Below, one piece after another: positions 44,754 to 52,730 of a DNA stretch of 64,000 bases. The DNA lies in contig NZ_BOPF01000003.1 of the NCBI RefSeq assembly GCF_016863615.1, positions 403,564 through 467,563 on the forward strand, given 5' to 3'. This DNA comes from Virgisporangium aliadipatigenens (GTDB taxonomy: Bacteria; Actinomycetota; Actinomycetes; Mycobacteriales; Micromonosporaceae). Within the stretch, counting starts at the first letter, position 1. Every line of letters starts with the position of its first letter. The position numbers and the translations under genes were made by a program. The notes beneath the pieces are model-generated. The model was not told the origin of the DNA. It saw only the letters and a list, made by a program, of their open reading frames with translations, and did not search any database.

Positions 44754-45370
44754 TCCGGCTGCTGATCGTCGACGACCATCCCATCGTGCGGGACGGGCTG
44801 CGGGGCGCGTTCGCCGGGGCGGACGGGTTCGACGTCGTGGGGGAGGCGGCACACGGCGGCGAGGCCGTCGAACGCGCGCTCGCCCTGCGGCCCGACGTGG
44901 TGCTGATGGACCTGCGGATGCCCGGCGTCGACGGCGTGTCGGCGATCCGCACGCTCTCCACCGAGGCGCCCGACGTGCGGGTGCTGGTGCTGACGACGTT
45001 CGACACGGACGCGGACGTGCTGCCGGCGATCGAGGCCGGCGCGACGGGCTACCTGCTCAAGGACGCCCCGGTCGAGGAGCTCCTGCGCGCCGTGCGGGCC
45101 GCCGCGCGCGGCGAGTCGGTGCTGGCGCCGGCCGTCCTCGGGCGGCTCATGGGCCGGGTGCGCAAGCCGACCGCGGGGCCGCTCAGCAAGCGGGAACTGG
45201 AGGTGCTGCGCCTCGTCGCCGACGGTTCCTCCAACCGGGAGGCCGCGGCGGCGCTGTTCATCAGCGAGGCGAGCATCAAGACGCACCTGCTGCACATCTA
45301 CGACAAGCTCGGTGTGCGCGACCGGGCGGGCGCCGTCGCGGAGGCGTTCCGCCGGGGGCTGGTTACCTAG
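44750..45370 (+). CDS. NarL/LuxR-family response regulator
   Basis: 206 aa from GTG 44750. Receiver with D8-D9 and phosphoacceptor Asp54 (VLMDLRMPGV), Thr at ~82 and Lys at ~104 (GYLLKDAP); C-terminal LuxR HTH (LSKRELEVLRLVADGSSNREAAAALFISEASIKTHLLHIYDKLGVRDRAGAVAEA). It is the partner of the kinase it overlaps and should regulate the four-gene exporter operon. Confidence 0.93.
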   Translation: MIRLLIVDDHPIVRDGLRGAFAGADGFDVVGEAAHGGEAVERALALRPDVVLMDLRMPGVDGVSAIRTLSTEAPDVRVLVLTTFDTDADVLPAIEAGATGYLLKDAPVEELLRAVRAAARGESVLAPAVLGRLMGRVRKPTAGPLSKRELEVLRLVADGSSNREAAAALFISEASIKTHLLHIYDKLGVRDRAGAVAEAFRRGLVT

Positions 45371-45445
45371 GCAAACACTTAGAACTGGCCGGTACGGCCG
45401 CGCGCGGCGGCGGGCCGGACACCCACGCTCGGTACGGTCCCGCCG

Positions 45446-45961
45446 ATGACTACGGCCGGTGAATTCAGCATGCGCGCGGTCCATACCGCGAACGCCGCAC
45501 CGCTGCACCGGTTCCTGCTGCGCCTCGTGGACGGCCGGCAGGAGGCCGCCGAGGACCTGTTCCAGGAGACGATGCTGCGCGCCTGGCGCAACCTGGACGA
45601 GCTGCCGCCGGACGGGGACGCGCAGCGGCGGTGGCTGTTCCGGGTGGCCCGCAATCTGGCCATCGACGCGCTGCGGGCCCGCCAGGCCCGGCCGCCGGAG
45701 GTCGGCGACCTGGACCCGGGGCGGGTGCCGGTGGCCGCGGACGTGCTCGAGTGCGTGCTGGACCGGCAGCTGCTCGACGACGCGCTGCGGCGGCTGAGCC
45801 CGGAGCACCGCACCGTCCTGGTGCGCCTCTACTACGAGGACGCGTCGGTGGCCGACGTCGCGGCGAGCACCGGTGTGCCCGAGGGGACCGTCCGGTCCCG
45901 TTCGTACTACGCCCTGCGGACCGTGCGCGAGTTCCTGGAACGGGCCGGCGGGCGACCCTGA
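45446..45961 (+). CDS. ECF sigma factor (SigM/SigE-like, 171 aa)
   Basis: 171 aa. Region 2 (~12-82: PLHRFLLRLVDGRQEAAEDLFQETMLRAWRNL and RRWLFRVARNLAIDALRAR) and region 4 (~108-165: LSPEHRTVLVRLYYEDASVADVAASTGVPEGTVRSRSYYALRTVREFL). No fused C-terminal domain. No anti-sigma gene follows; the next gene is a small PspC-domain membrane protein that could be either its target or an unusual partner (inference). Confidence 0.9.
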   Translation: MTTAGEFSMRAVHTANAAPLHRFLLRLVDGRQEAAEDLFQETMLRAWRNLDELPPDGDAQRRWLFRVARNLAIDALRARQARPPEVGDLDPGRVPVAADVLECVLDRQLLDDALRRLSPEHRTVLVRLYYEDASVADVAASTGVPEGTVRSRSYYALRTVREFLERAGGRP

Positions 45962-46036
45962 GACGGCTCGGGGAGAACGGCTCCGGTGCCGATCCGGGGT
46001 TTGCCTGGAGGCGTCCGACACCCCCGACGGCGCAGA

Positions 46037-46074
46037 CTTTTCCCAACGGAACATCCGCATCCCGAAGGGAAAAG
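46037..46074 (+). promoter_or_regulatory. Leader hairpin that can mask the pspC-like ribosome binding site
   Basis: CTTTTCCC (46037-46044) can pair with GGGAAAAG (46067-46074), which contains the Shine-Dalgarno of the PspC-domain gene (ATG 46083). The loop holds a second short hairpin CGGA-ACA-TCCG. If formed it would block translation until melted. Confidence 0.4.
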
Positions 46075-46082
46075 AGCAGACC

Positions 46083-46346
46083 ATGAAACCCATCCACGAC
46101 GAATTCCGTCGCCTCGGACTCACCCGTCCCGCCGAGGGCGGGGTGCTCGGCGGCGTCTTCGCCGGACTCGGCCGGCGCGTCGGTCTCGACCCCTGGCCGG
46201 CCCGCATCGCCGGCACCGCGCTGCTGTGGGTGCTCCCGGGCTCGCAGGTCCTGCTCTACCCCGCGCTGTGGGTGCTGATGCCCTCCGACGCGCCCGAGCA
46301 CGCGCCCACGACCCCGGTCGAGGACCCCGCCGTCAAGGCCGCCTAG
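46083..46346 (+). CDS. PspC-domain membrane protein
   Basis: 87 aa with a single PspC domain (GLTRPAEGGVLGGVFAGLGRRVGLDPWPARI, ~12-42), followed by one hydrophobic helix (TALLWVLPGSQVLLYPALWVLM) and a Pro/Glu-rich tail. PspC proteins act at the membrane in envelope-stress responses. Placed between an ECF sigma gene and an OmpR-type two-component pair, which points to envelope-stress control. A 16-bp direct repeat starts at its stop codon. Confidence 0.85.
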   Translation: MKPIHDEFRRLGLTRPAEGGVLGGVFAGLGRRVGLDPWPARIAGTALLWVLPGSQVLLYPALWVLMPSDAPEHAPTTPVEDPAVKAA

Positions 46347-46387
46347 TCCGGGCCTCCGCCCGATCTGCTGGCTAGTCCGGGCCTCCG
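46343..46387. repeat. 16-bp direct repeat (29-bp period) at convergent gene ends
   Basis: CTAGTCCGGGCCTCCG occurs at 46343-46358 and 46372-46387. The second copy encodes the last codons of the convergent kinase (GGPD-stop); the first spans the stop of the PspC gene. It looks like a small tandem duplication of the kinase 3' end. Confidence 0.65.
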
Positions 46388-47463
46388 TCCGGGAGGTGGA
46401 CCTCGATCCGCAGCCCGCCGGTGTCCGGCGCGGACGCCGAGACGGTCCCACCGTGGGCCCGCACGATCGAGCGCACGATCGCGAGCCCCAGCCCGGCGCC
46501 GCCGCTGTGGTCGATCCGGTCCCCGCCCAGCCGCTTGAACGGCTCGAACAGCTCGTCGACCGCGTCCGGCGGCACCGGCTCGCCGGTGTTGACCACGACC
46601 AGCGCCGGCGCGCGGCCCACGGCCACGTGCACCTCGCCGCCCTTGTAGTTGTACTTGATGGCGTTCTGCACCAGGTTGGTGAGGAGGCGTTCGAGGAGGA
46701 CGTCCTCGCCCTGCACCACGCGGGGCCGCAGGCTGGCGGTCAGCTCGATCTGTGCGTCCTCGGCGCGGCCGCGGTGCGTGGACATCACGCGGGCGGCGAT
46801 CTCGTCGAGGCGCACCGGCAGCCGCACGGCCAGCCCCTGGTCGGCCTCGCTGAGCACCAGCAGGCCCTCGACGAGGCGTTCGTTGCGCTCGTTGGTGCGC
46901 AGCAGCTGAGAGGTCAGCAGGGCGCGCTGCTCCTCGGTGAGATGTTCGGTCATGCCGACCTCGACGAGGGTGCGCTGCACGGCGAGCGGCGTGCGCAGTT
47001 CGTGGGAGGCGTTCGCGGCGAACCGGCGCTGCCCCTCGTAGCCGGCCTGCAGGCGGTCCAGCATCTCGTCGACCGCCCGGCACAGCTCGGCGAACTCGTC
47101 GTCGTCGCCACCGAGGATCTGCAGGCGGTGGCCCAGGTTCTGCGGGCCGAGCTGGTCGACCATCGGCACCAGGTCGTGCACGGGGCGCAACGCCCACGCC
47201 ACCAGCCACGGCAGCACCGCGAACATCAGCACCGCGCCGCCGAGCAGTGCGGCGAGGAACGGGACGACCCAGAACCCCTCATCCTGCACCCGCTCGCAGA
47301 GCGGCCCCACGACGGAGGCGTCCCGCGGGCAGATCCCGTCGAGCAGGCGAACCGTCGTCGGCGTCTGCGGGATGCTGTAGGCGAACATCCGCAGCAGGTA
47401 ACCGAGCCCGAGCGTGATCATGCAGACGGCCAGCATCCGCCGGCGCGGTGTCCCGAGGTTCAT
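46372..47463 (-). CDS. Sensor histidine kinase (HisKA)
   Basis: 363 aa. Two transmembrane helices (~9-28, ~66-90) flank a ~40-aa external loop with two cysteines (GICPRDASVVGPLCERV). HAMP-like linker, HisKA with His154 (FAANASHELRTPLAVQRTLVEVG), and HATPase (LLTNLVQNAIKYN; GGAGLGLAIVRSIVRAHGG). The small Cys-containing loop suggests redox or cationic-peptide sensing. Its ATG overlaps the stop of the regulator (ATGA). Confidence 0.93.
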   Translation of the reverse strand: MNLGTPRRRMLAVCMITLGLGYLLRMFAYSIPQTPTTVRLLDGICPRDASVVGPLCERVQDEGFWVVPFLAALLGGAVLMFAVLPWLVAWALRPVHDLVPMVDQLGPQNLGHRLQILGGDDDEFAELCRAVDEMLDRLQAGYEGQRRFAANASHELRTPLAVQRTLVEVGMTEHLTEEQRALLTSQLLRTNERNERLVEGLLVLSEADQGLAVRLPVRLDEIAARVMSTHRGRAEDAQIELTASLRPRVVQGEDVLLERLLTNLVQNAIKYNYKGGEVHVAVGRAPALVVVNTGEPVPPDAVDELFEPFKRLGGDRIDHSGGAGLGLAIVRSIVRAHGGTVSASAPDTGGLRIEVHLPDGGPD

Positions 47464-48122
47464 GATGCGCCTAACCGGTAACCGGCACGGGGCACCGTGT
47501 GGATCAGCGGCGGGTCGCCGAGCTTACGGCGCAGCGTCATCACCGTGGTACGCACGACGTGGCTGAACGGGTCGGTGTGCTCGTCCCACGCCTTCTCCAG
47601 CAGGTCCTCGGCGCTGACCACCTGCCCGGCGGCGCGCAGCAGCACGTGCAGCACCGCGAACTCCTTCGGCGTCAGCACCAGCACCTGCCCGTCCCGGGTG
47701 GCCGTGTGCCGGCCCACGTCGAGCACGAGGCCGTCGTGTTCGAGCACCGGGGGCAGCGCCGGGGCCGAGCGCCGGCCCAACGCCTGGATCCGGGCGACCA
47801 GTTCGGCGAAGGCGAACGGCTTCGTCAGGTAGTCGTCGGCGCCCAGGCCCAGCCCTTCGACGCGGTCCCTGATCCCGCCGGCCGCGGTCAGCATCAGCAC
47901 CCGCGTCGCGCCGCCCTGGGCGAGCAGCCACCGGCACACCTCGTCGCCGGTGCGCCCCGGCATGTCCCGGTCGAGCACGGCCACGTCGTACCGGTTGACG
48001 CTGAGGCGTTCCAGCGCGGCGTCGCCGTCGTAGCAGACGTCCACGGCCATCGCCTGGCGCCGCAGCCCCTGCGCGATCGTGTCGGCCATGAGCCGTTCGT
48101 CCTCGGCCACCAGCACCCGCAT
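47460..48122 (-). CDS. OmpR/PhoB-family response regulator
   Basis: 220 aa from ATG 48122 (GGGAGGG 7 nt upstream). Receiver with phosphoacceptor Asp51 (VAVLDRDMPGRTGDEV), Lys100-type (YLTKPFAFAELVARI), and winged-helix DNA-binding domain (LTPKEFAVLHVLLRAAGQVVSAEDLLEKAWDE, ending VRTTVMTLRRKLGDPPLIHTVPRAGYRL). Divergent from the ABC ATPase operon at 48224, its likely target; a small GTCAG-N7-CTGAC repeat lies in the gap (48171-48187). Confidence 0.93.
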   Translation of the reverse strand: MRVLVAEDERLMADTIAQGLRRQAMAVDVCYDGDAALERLSVNRYDVAVLDRDMPGRTGDEVCRWLLAQGGATRVLMLTAAGGIRDRVEGLGLGADDYLTKPFAFAELVARIQALGRRSAPALPPVLEHDGLVLDVGRHTATRDGQVLVLTPKEFAVLHVLLRAAGQVVSAEDLLEKAWDEHTDPFSHVVRTTVMTLRRKLGDPPLIHTVPRAGYRLGAS

Positions 48123-48223
48123 TGCACATCCCTCCCGGGGTGAGCTTGCCATCCCGGTGATAAGGATTCCGTCAGGAGAACGCTGACCGTGGCCGCACGG
48201 ACGGATCTGTTGACTGCCGCACC

Positions 48224-48910
48224 ATGGAAGATCCACTGGTCGAGCTGAAGGACGTCGTCCGGGAGTATCCGGGCGGTGTACGGGCAGTCGCCGGCATCTC
48301 GTTGACCGTCGGTCGCGGCGAGGCCGTGGCGGTGGTGGGGCGCTCCGGGTCGGGGAAGTCGTCGCTGCTGAACCTCGTGGGCACGCTCGACCGGCCGACC
48401 TCCGGCACCGTGCGGATCGACGGTCACGACGTGGGGACGCTGCGCGACCGCGCGCTCTCCGCGCTGCGCGCCCGGACGATCGGGTTCGTCTTTCAGCAGT
48501 TCCACCTGACGCCGGGGGTGGTCGTCGCCGACGCGGTCGCGGACGGTCTCCTCTACTCCGGCGTTTCCTCGCGGGAACGGCACAAGCGCGCGGCCGCCGC
48601 GCTGGAGCGGGTCGGGCTGGGCCACCGGACGCACCACCGGCCGCACGAACTGTCCGGCGGCGAACAGCAGCGGGTCGCGATCGCCCGCGCGGTCGTCGGT
48701 GACCCGCCGCTGCTGCTCGCCGACGAGCCCACCGGCAATCTCGACTCCGCGTCCGGCGCCGCCGTCATGGAACTTCTCACAGGGCTCAACGGCGCCGGCA
48801 CGACCGTCGTCCTGATTACTCATGATCGCGACGTCGCCGCCGCCCTGCCCCGCCGCGTGGAGATCGCCGACGGGATCGTCGTGTCGGACGGAGCGGTCGC
48901 CGATGACTGA
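48224..48910 (+). CDS. LolD/MacB-type ABC transporter ATP-binding protein
   Basis: 228 aa of the MacB/LolD group: Walker [17 protein letters not shown]-loop [10 protein letters not shown], signature [16 protein letters not shown], Walker [14 protein letters not shown]-loop ITHDRD. Such ATPases normally pair with FtsX-type permeases that power extracellular machines. The next gene, overlapping by 8 nt, is not a permease but a GT-C-like membrane protein. Divergent from an OmpR-type regulator. Confidence 0.92.
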   Translation: MEDPLVELKDVVREYPGGVRAVAGISLTVGRGEAVAVVGRSGSGKSSLLNLVGTLDRPTSGTVRIDGHDVGTLRDRALSALRARTIGFVFQQFHLTPGVVVADAVADGLLYSGVSSRERHKRAAAALERVGLGHRTHHRPHELSGGEQQRVAIARAVVGDPPLLLADEPTGNLDSASGAAVMELLTGLNGAGTTVVLITHDRDVAAALPRRVEIADGIVVSDGAVADD

Positions 48911-50381
48911 GCGTCGCGTTCTCACCGGCATCACCGTGCTCGCCGGCATCGTCTTCTTCGTGGCCGTGCGGCTGCGGCTGCCGGCCCTGCCGATGGGCGA
49001 CGAGCCGCACTATCTGGCGCTGGCGCAGGCGCTGGTGAAGTACCACTCGTTCGACCCGACGCCGGTGTATCTGCACAGGGACTACTGGGAGTACTACGCC
49101 ACCGAGATCGATCCGCACGTGGGCGTGGTCGACGGCCGGGCGGTGCCGTTCCACAACGTGGGACTGCCGCTGCTGATCGCGCTGCCGTTCGCCGTGGCGG
49201 GGCGGGCCGGCGCGCACCTGGTGACGTGGCTGTGTGCCGTGGCGACGGTGTGGCACATGTTCCGGCTGCTGCGGGACCTGCGGATGCCGGTGTGGACGGC
49301 GGGCGTCGTGACGGTCGCGATGACGTTCGGGACGACGGTGTACGTGTACGCGTCGATGCTGTTCGTCGAGCCGGTCGGCACGCTCGTCGTGCTCTACGCC
49401 GTGCGGGTGGCGCTCAAGGGGTGGGACGCCGGGCCGTGGCGGTTCGCGCTCGCGTCGGCCGGCGTGGGGTACCTGCCCTGGGTGCACGGCCGCTACGCGA
49501 TCTTCCCGGTGACGTTCGCCGTGCTGTTCTCGTGGCGCATCTGGACGGCTGTCGGGCGGCGGCGGGCCCCGTACCTGTGGGCGCTGGTGCCGATGACGGC
49601 GCTGGTGGGCGCGCAGGAGACGTTCAATATGATCATGTACCGGTCGCTGAGCCCGGCGCCCGGCAACACGGGTGCGCTCGACGACGGCCTGTTTCGTCTC
49701 TCTCCGGACCGGGGGCTGCTCTTCCTCGCCTTCGACGGCCGCTTCGGCATGCTGTCGAACTTCCCCGTCGTCGTGCTCGCCGTCGCCGGCATCCTGCTCT
49801 GCCTGAACCGCGCGCACCGCGACACCAACGCGATCCTGCTCGCCACGACCGTGCCCTACACGATCCTGATCTCGACGTTCCCGAGCTGGCACGCCGGTTT
49901 CAGCCCGCCCGGGCGGCTACTGTCCACTGTGGTCCCACCGCTGGCCTACTACGTCGCCGTGGTGCTGCGGCGCCTGCCCGGCACGCTCTACGCGATCGAG
50001 GCGGCAGTCGCGTACGCCTTCACGATGTCCGCCCTGTCCGACGTGCATCCGCTGGAGCGCTTCCGGTGGAACTCGCACGGCGGAAACGCGCCCCTGCAAC
50101 GGATGGCGGACCTGCTCGGCACCTCGTTGCCGCAGTTCGTGCCGATGGCGCGGGCCGACAACCGGATCGACCCGCCGGGCGAGGTGCGCTTCACCGCCTG
50201 GCTGGTGGCGACGGCGGCGGTCGTCGCGTTCGTCTGGTGGCGCGGCCGCATCCGCGCCGGGCGGAAAGGTGACGGGCGCCCGATGGAACAGGATGTAACG
50301 CCGAATGGGAGTGGACCTGTGGGGACGACCGCTGCGGACGGAGCTGGGCGGCGACGTGACCGCGCTGGCGTTCGCTCCTGA
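48903..50381 (+). CDS. Polytopic membrane protein, GT-C glycosyltransferase-like
   Basis: 492 aa from ATG 48903, with about ten transmembrane helices. The first loop after helix 1 carries MGDEPHYLALAQALVKYHSFD, with the acidic pair (Asp-Glu) of GT-C glycosyltransferases such as PMT/GT39 and mycobacterial polyprenol-dependent transferases. A long extracytoplasmic loop includes YWEYYATEIDPHVGVVDGRAVPFHN. The C-terminus is Gly/Arg-rich and overlaps the next gene by 77 nt. The donor would be a polyprenyl-phosphate sugar and the acceptor a wall polymer or protein (inference). It does not match the dedicated FtsX permease expected after the ATPase. Confidence 0.75.
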   Translation: MTERRVLTGITVLAGIVFFVAVRLRLPALPMGDEPHYLALAQALVKYHSFDPTPVYLHRDYWEYYATEIDPHVGVVDGRAVPFHNVGLPLLIALPFAVAGRAGAHLVTWLCAVATVWHMFRLLRDLRMPVWTAGVVTVAMTFGTTVYVYASMLFVEPVGTLVVLYAVRVALKGWDAGPWRFALASAGVGYLPWVHGRYAIFPVTFAVLFSWRIWTAVGRRRAPYLWALVPMTALVGAQETFNMIMYRSLSPAPGNTGALDDGLFRLSPDRGLLFLAFDGRFGMLSNFPVVVLAVAGILLCLNRAHRDTNAILLATTVPYTILISTFPSWHAGFSPPGRLLSTVVPPLAYYVAVVLRRLPGTLYAIEAAVAYAFTMSALSDVHPLERFRWNSHGGNAPLQRMADLLGTSLPQFVPMARADNRIDPPGEVRFTAWLVATAAVVAFVWWRGRIRAGRKGDGRPMEQDVTPNGSGPVGTTAADGAGRRRDRAGVRS

Positions 50382-51324
50382 CGGTGCGACGCTGGCCGTC
50401 GCGGACACCACGCACGACGTGCAGCTGTGGGACGTCGCCGCGGGACGGCGCGCGGGACGGCCGCTGACCGGGCTCGACGCCGGCGTGGGGCGGCTGGCGT
50501 GGAGCGGCGACGGGCGGCTGCTGGCGGCATCCGTCTGGTGGGACGGCGAGATCGAGGTGTGGGACGTGGCGGCCGGCGTCAGCACCGGTCGGCGGCCGGC
50601 GGCGCCGCTGCGCGAACGGTGGCCGGCCGGCGGGGAGCTGATGTGCCCGGTCGAGGCGATGGCGTTCGACGCGGGCGGTGCGCTGCGGGTGGCGCTGCAG
50701 CCGACCCCGGACTACGGCACGCTCGAGGACGAGGACGACCCGTTCACCCGCCCGCCCGAGGACGAACTGTGGCTCGGCGACTGGTACGGCGGCGACGCGT
50801 TCGAGGTGCTGCGCCCGGCCGGGGAGGTGGCGGCGTTCGGCACCGGCGGCCGGCTGCTCGCGGCGCGCGATCCGGAGGGCGGCATGCGCCTGTGGGACAC
50901 CGCCGCGCGGCAGACCCTCGCGCGCTGGGCCGACGAACCGCTGCGCAACCTGACGGCGGTGGCGCTCGCCCCGGACGGGCGGGTGGCGGCGTGCCGTTCC
51001 TCGGGCGGCGGCGTGCTGCTGTGGGAGCCGCTGCGCTTCGAGACCCCCGGGCCGGCGCACGCGGCGGCGTTCAGCCCCGACGGCGCGCTGCTCGCGCTGG
51101 GCTGTCCGGGCGGCGTGGTCGGCCTGCTCGACACCGCCACCGGGCGGGCCGTCGGTGCGCCGCTGGCCGTGCCGACGCGGGGCGCGCCGTGCGTGGCGTT
51201 CAGCCCCGACGGGCGGTTCCTCGCCGCCGGCGGCAGCGCCGTGGTGCCGCTGTACCCGGACGAACCGCCGGCCGGCGGGGACGCCGTGGTGCTGTGGACG
51301 CTCCCGCCGGCCGGCGACCGGTAG
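50305..51324 (+). CDS. WD40-repeat protein
   Basis: 339 aa; about six or seven WD40 blades with the recurring pattern VTALAFAPDG...LAVAD...VQLWDVAAG, MAFDAGGALRVA, MRLWDTAARQTLA, AVALAPDGRVAAC, AAFSPDGALLALG and CVAFSPDGRFLAAGG, ending VVLWTL. No signal peptide or other domain. Functions as a protein-interaction scaffold. Its start lies inside the previous gene (77-nt overlap), implying co-translation with the GT-C-like protein. Confidence 0.82.
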   Translation: MGVDLWGRPLRTELGGDVTALAFAPDGATLAVADTTHDVQLWDVAAGRRAGRPLTGLDAGVGRLAWSGDGRLLAASVWWDGEIEVWDVAAGVSTGRRPAAPLRERWPAGGELMCPVEAMAFDAGGALRVALQPTPDYGTLEDEDDPFTRPPEDELWLGDWYGGDAFEVLRPAGEVAAFGTGGRLLAARDPEGGMRLWDTAARQTLARWADEPLRNLTAVALAPDGRVAACRSSGGGVLLWEPLRFETPGPAHAAAFSPDGALLALGCPGGVVGLLDTATGRAVGAPLAVPTRGAPCVAFSPDGRFLAAGGSAVVPLYPDEPPAGGDAVVLWTLPPAGDR

Positions 51325-51383
51325 GTGTTTTTCCAGGGGCGGTTCGGCCGCGGGACGACCCCGTTCCCGGGACACTGTCTGTT

Positions 51384-52730
51384 GTGGACCGACGACAGCG
51401 TGCCGAGCGCGCCGAACACATCGCCGCCGACCTGAGCGCCCGTGGCGTTCGACAGGTCGCGCTCACCTGGGTCGACAACGCCGGCATCACCAGGGTGAAG
51501 GCGGTGCCGGTCAAACGGCTGTCGCACGCCGCCGCCTGGGGCGTGGGCATGTCTCCCGTCTTCGACGCGTTCCTGGTCGACGACTCCGTCGCGGGCGGTA
51601 CGCGCGCCGGCGGTCCCGTCGGCGACCTGCGGCTGATGCCCGACCTCGACCGGCTCAGCGTGCTGGCCGCCCAGCCGGGGTGGGCGTGGGCGCCGGTGTA
51701 CCGGCTCACCCAGGAGGGCGCGGTGTACCCGGGCTGCCAGCGGGCCGTCGCGCACGCGGCCCTCGCCGACGCCGCCCGGCACGGGCTCGAGTTCCGGATG
51801 GCGTTCGAGGTCGAGTGGTTCCTCGGCACCGCAGACGGGTTCCCGGTCGGGGAGGGGCCGGCCTACGGGATGTCCCGCGTCGTCGAACTCTCCGCCTACC
51901 TGGACGACCTGCACGCGGCGCTCGACGCGCAGGACGTTCCGGTCGACCAGTTCCATCCGGAGTATTCGCCCGGACAGCTCGAACTGTCGGTGGGCGCGAC
52001 CGACCCGGTGAGCGCCGCCGACCGCGCCGTCCTGGTGCGCCAGACGATCCGCGCCGTGTCCAAGGCGCACGGCTACCGGGTGTCGTTCGCGCCGGTGGTG
52101 GTCGCCGGGCAGGTCGGCAACGGGCAGCACCTGCACTTCTCGGTGCGGGCCGGCGGGCGGGCGCTGTTCAGCGGCGGGGAGGGGCCGCACGGGCTCACCG
52201 CCGACGGCGAATCGGTGCTCGCGGGCGTGCTGCGGCGGCTGCCGGCGTTCACCGCCGTCGGGGCCCCGAACGTCGCGAGCTACCTCCGGCTGCAGCCGCA
52301 GCGGTGGGCCGCGCCGTGGCAGTGCTGGGGCCGGGAGAACCGGGAAGCGGCGCTGCGCCTCGTCACCGGTTCCACCGGGGAAGGAGAGGTGGCCGCGAAC
52401 GCCGAACTCAAGTGCGTGGACGGCGCCGCGAATCCCTATCTGGTGGTCGCCGCCGTGACCGCGATCGCCGCGGCCTCCCACGGGCGCGGCGAGACCCTGC
52501 CGCCCGAGGTGACCGTCGACCCCGCGACGCTGCCCGAGGGCCGGCGCCCGCAACGCCTCCCGCAGAGCCTGCCCGAGGCGGTGGCCGCGCTGCGCGCCGA
52601 CGACGTCCTGCCCACCCTCTTCGGCCCCGAACTGCTCGACGCGTACTGCGCGGTGCGTACCGCCGAGGCCGCCGCGCTCGCCGGCCTGAAGCCGCAGGGC
52701 ATCGTGGAGGCGACCCGATGGCGGCACTGA
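51384..52730 (+). CDS. Glutamine synthetase-family ligase (FluG/PuuA-like)
   Basis: 448 aa from GTG 51384. GS beta-grasp N-terminus (VRQVALTWVDNAGITRVKAVPV, ~20-45) and catalytic barrel: EVEWFLG, DQFHPEYSPGQLELSV (metal Glu residues), GNGQHLHFSV, and the C-terminal ENREAALRLVTG region. It resembles gamma-glutamyl-amine ligases and the C-terminal half of fungal FluG rather than primary GS (no adenylylation Tyr loop seen). Overlaps by 13 nt the next gene, an amidohydrolase matching the other half of FluG. Likely glutamylates an amine, then hydrolysed or processed by the partner (inference). Confidence 0.88.
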   Translation: MDRRQRAERAEHIAADLSARGVRQVALTWVDNAGITRVKAVPVKRLSHAAAWGVGMSPVFDAFLVDDSVAGGTRAGGPVGDLRLMPDLDRLSVLAAQPGWAWAPVYRLTQEGAVYPGCQRAVAHAALADAARHGLEFRMAFEVEWFLGTADGFPVGEGPAYGMSRVVELSAYLDDLHAALDAQDVPVDQFHPEYSPGQLELSVGATDPVSAADRAVLVRQTIRAVSKAHGYRVSFAPVVVAGQVGNGQHLHFSVRAGGRALFSGGEGPHGLTADGESVLAGVLRRLPAFTAVGAPNVASYLRLQPQRWAAPWQCWGRENREAALRLVTGSTGEGEVAANAELKCVDGAANPYLVVAAVTAIAAASHGRGETLPPEVTVDPATLPEGRRPQRLPQSLPEAVAALRADDVLPTLFGPELLDAYCAVRTAEAAALAGLKPQGIVEATRWRH

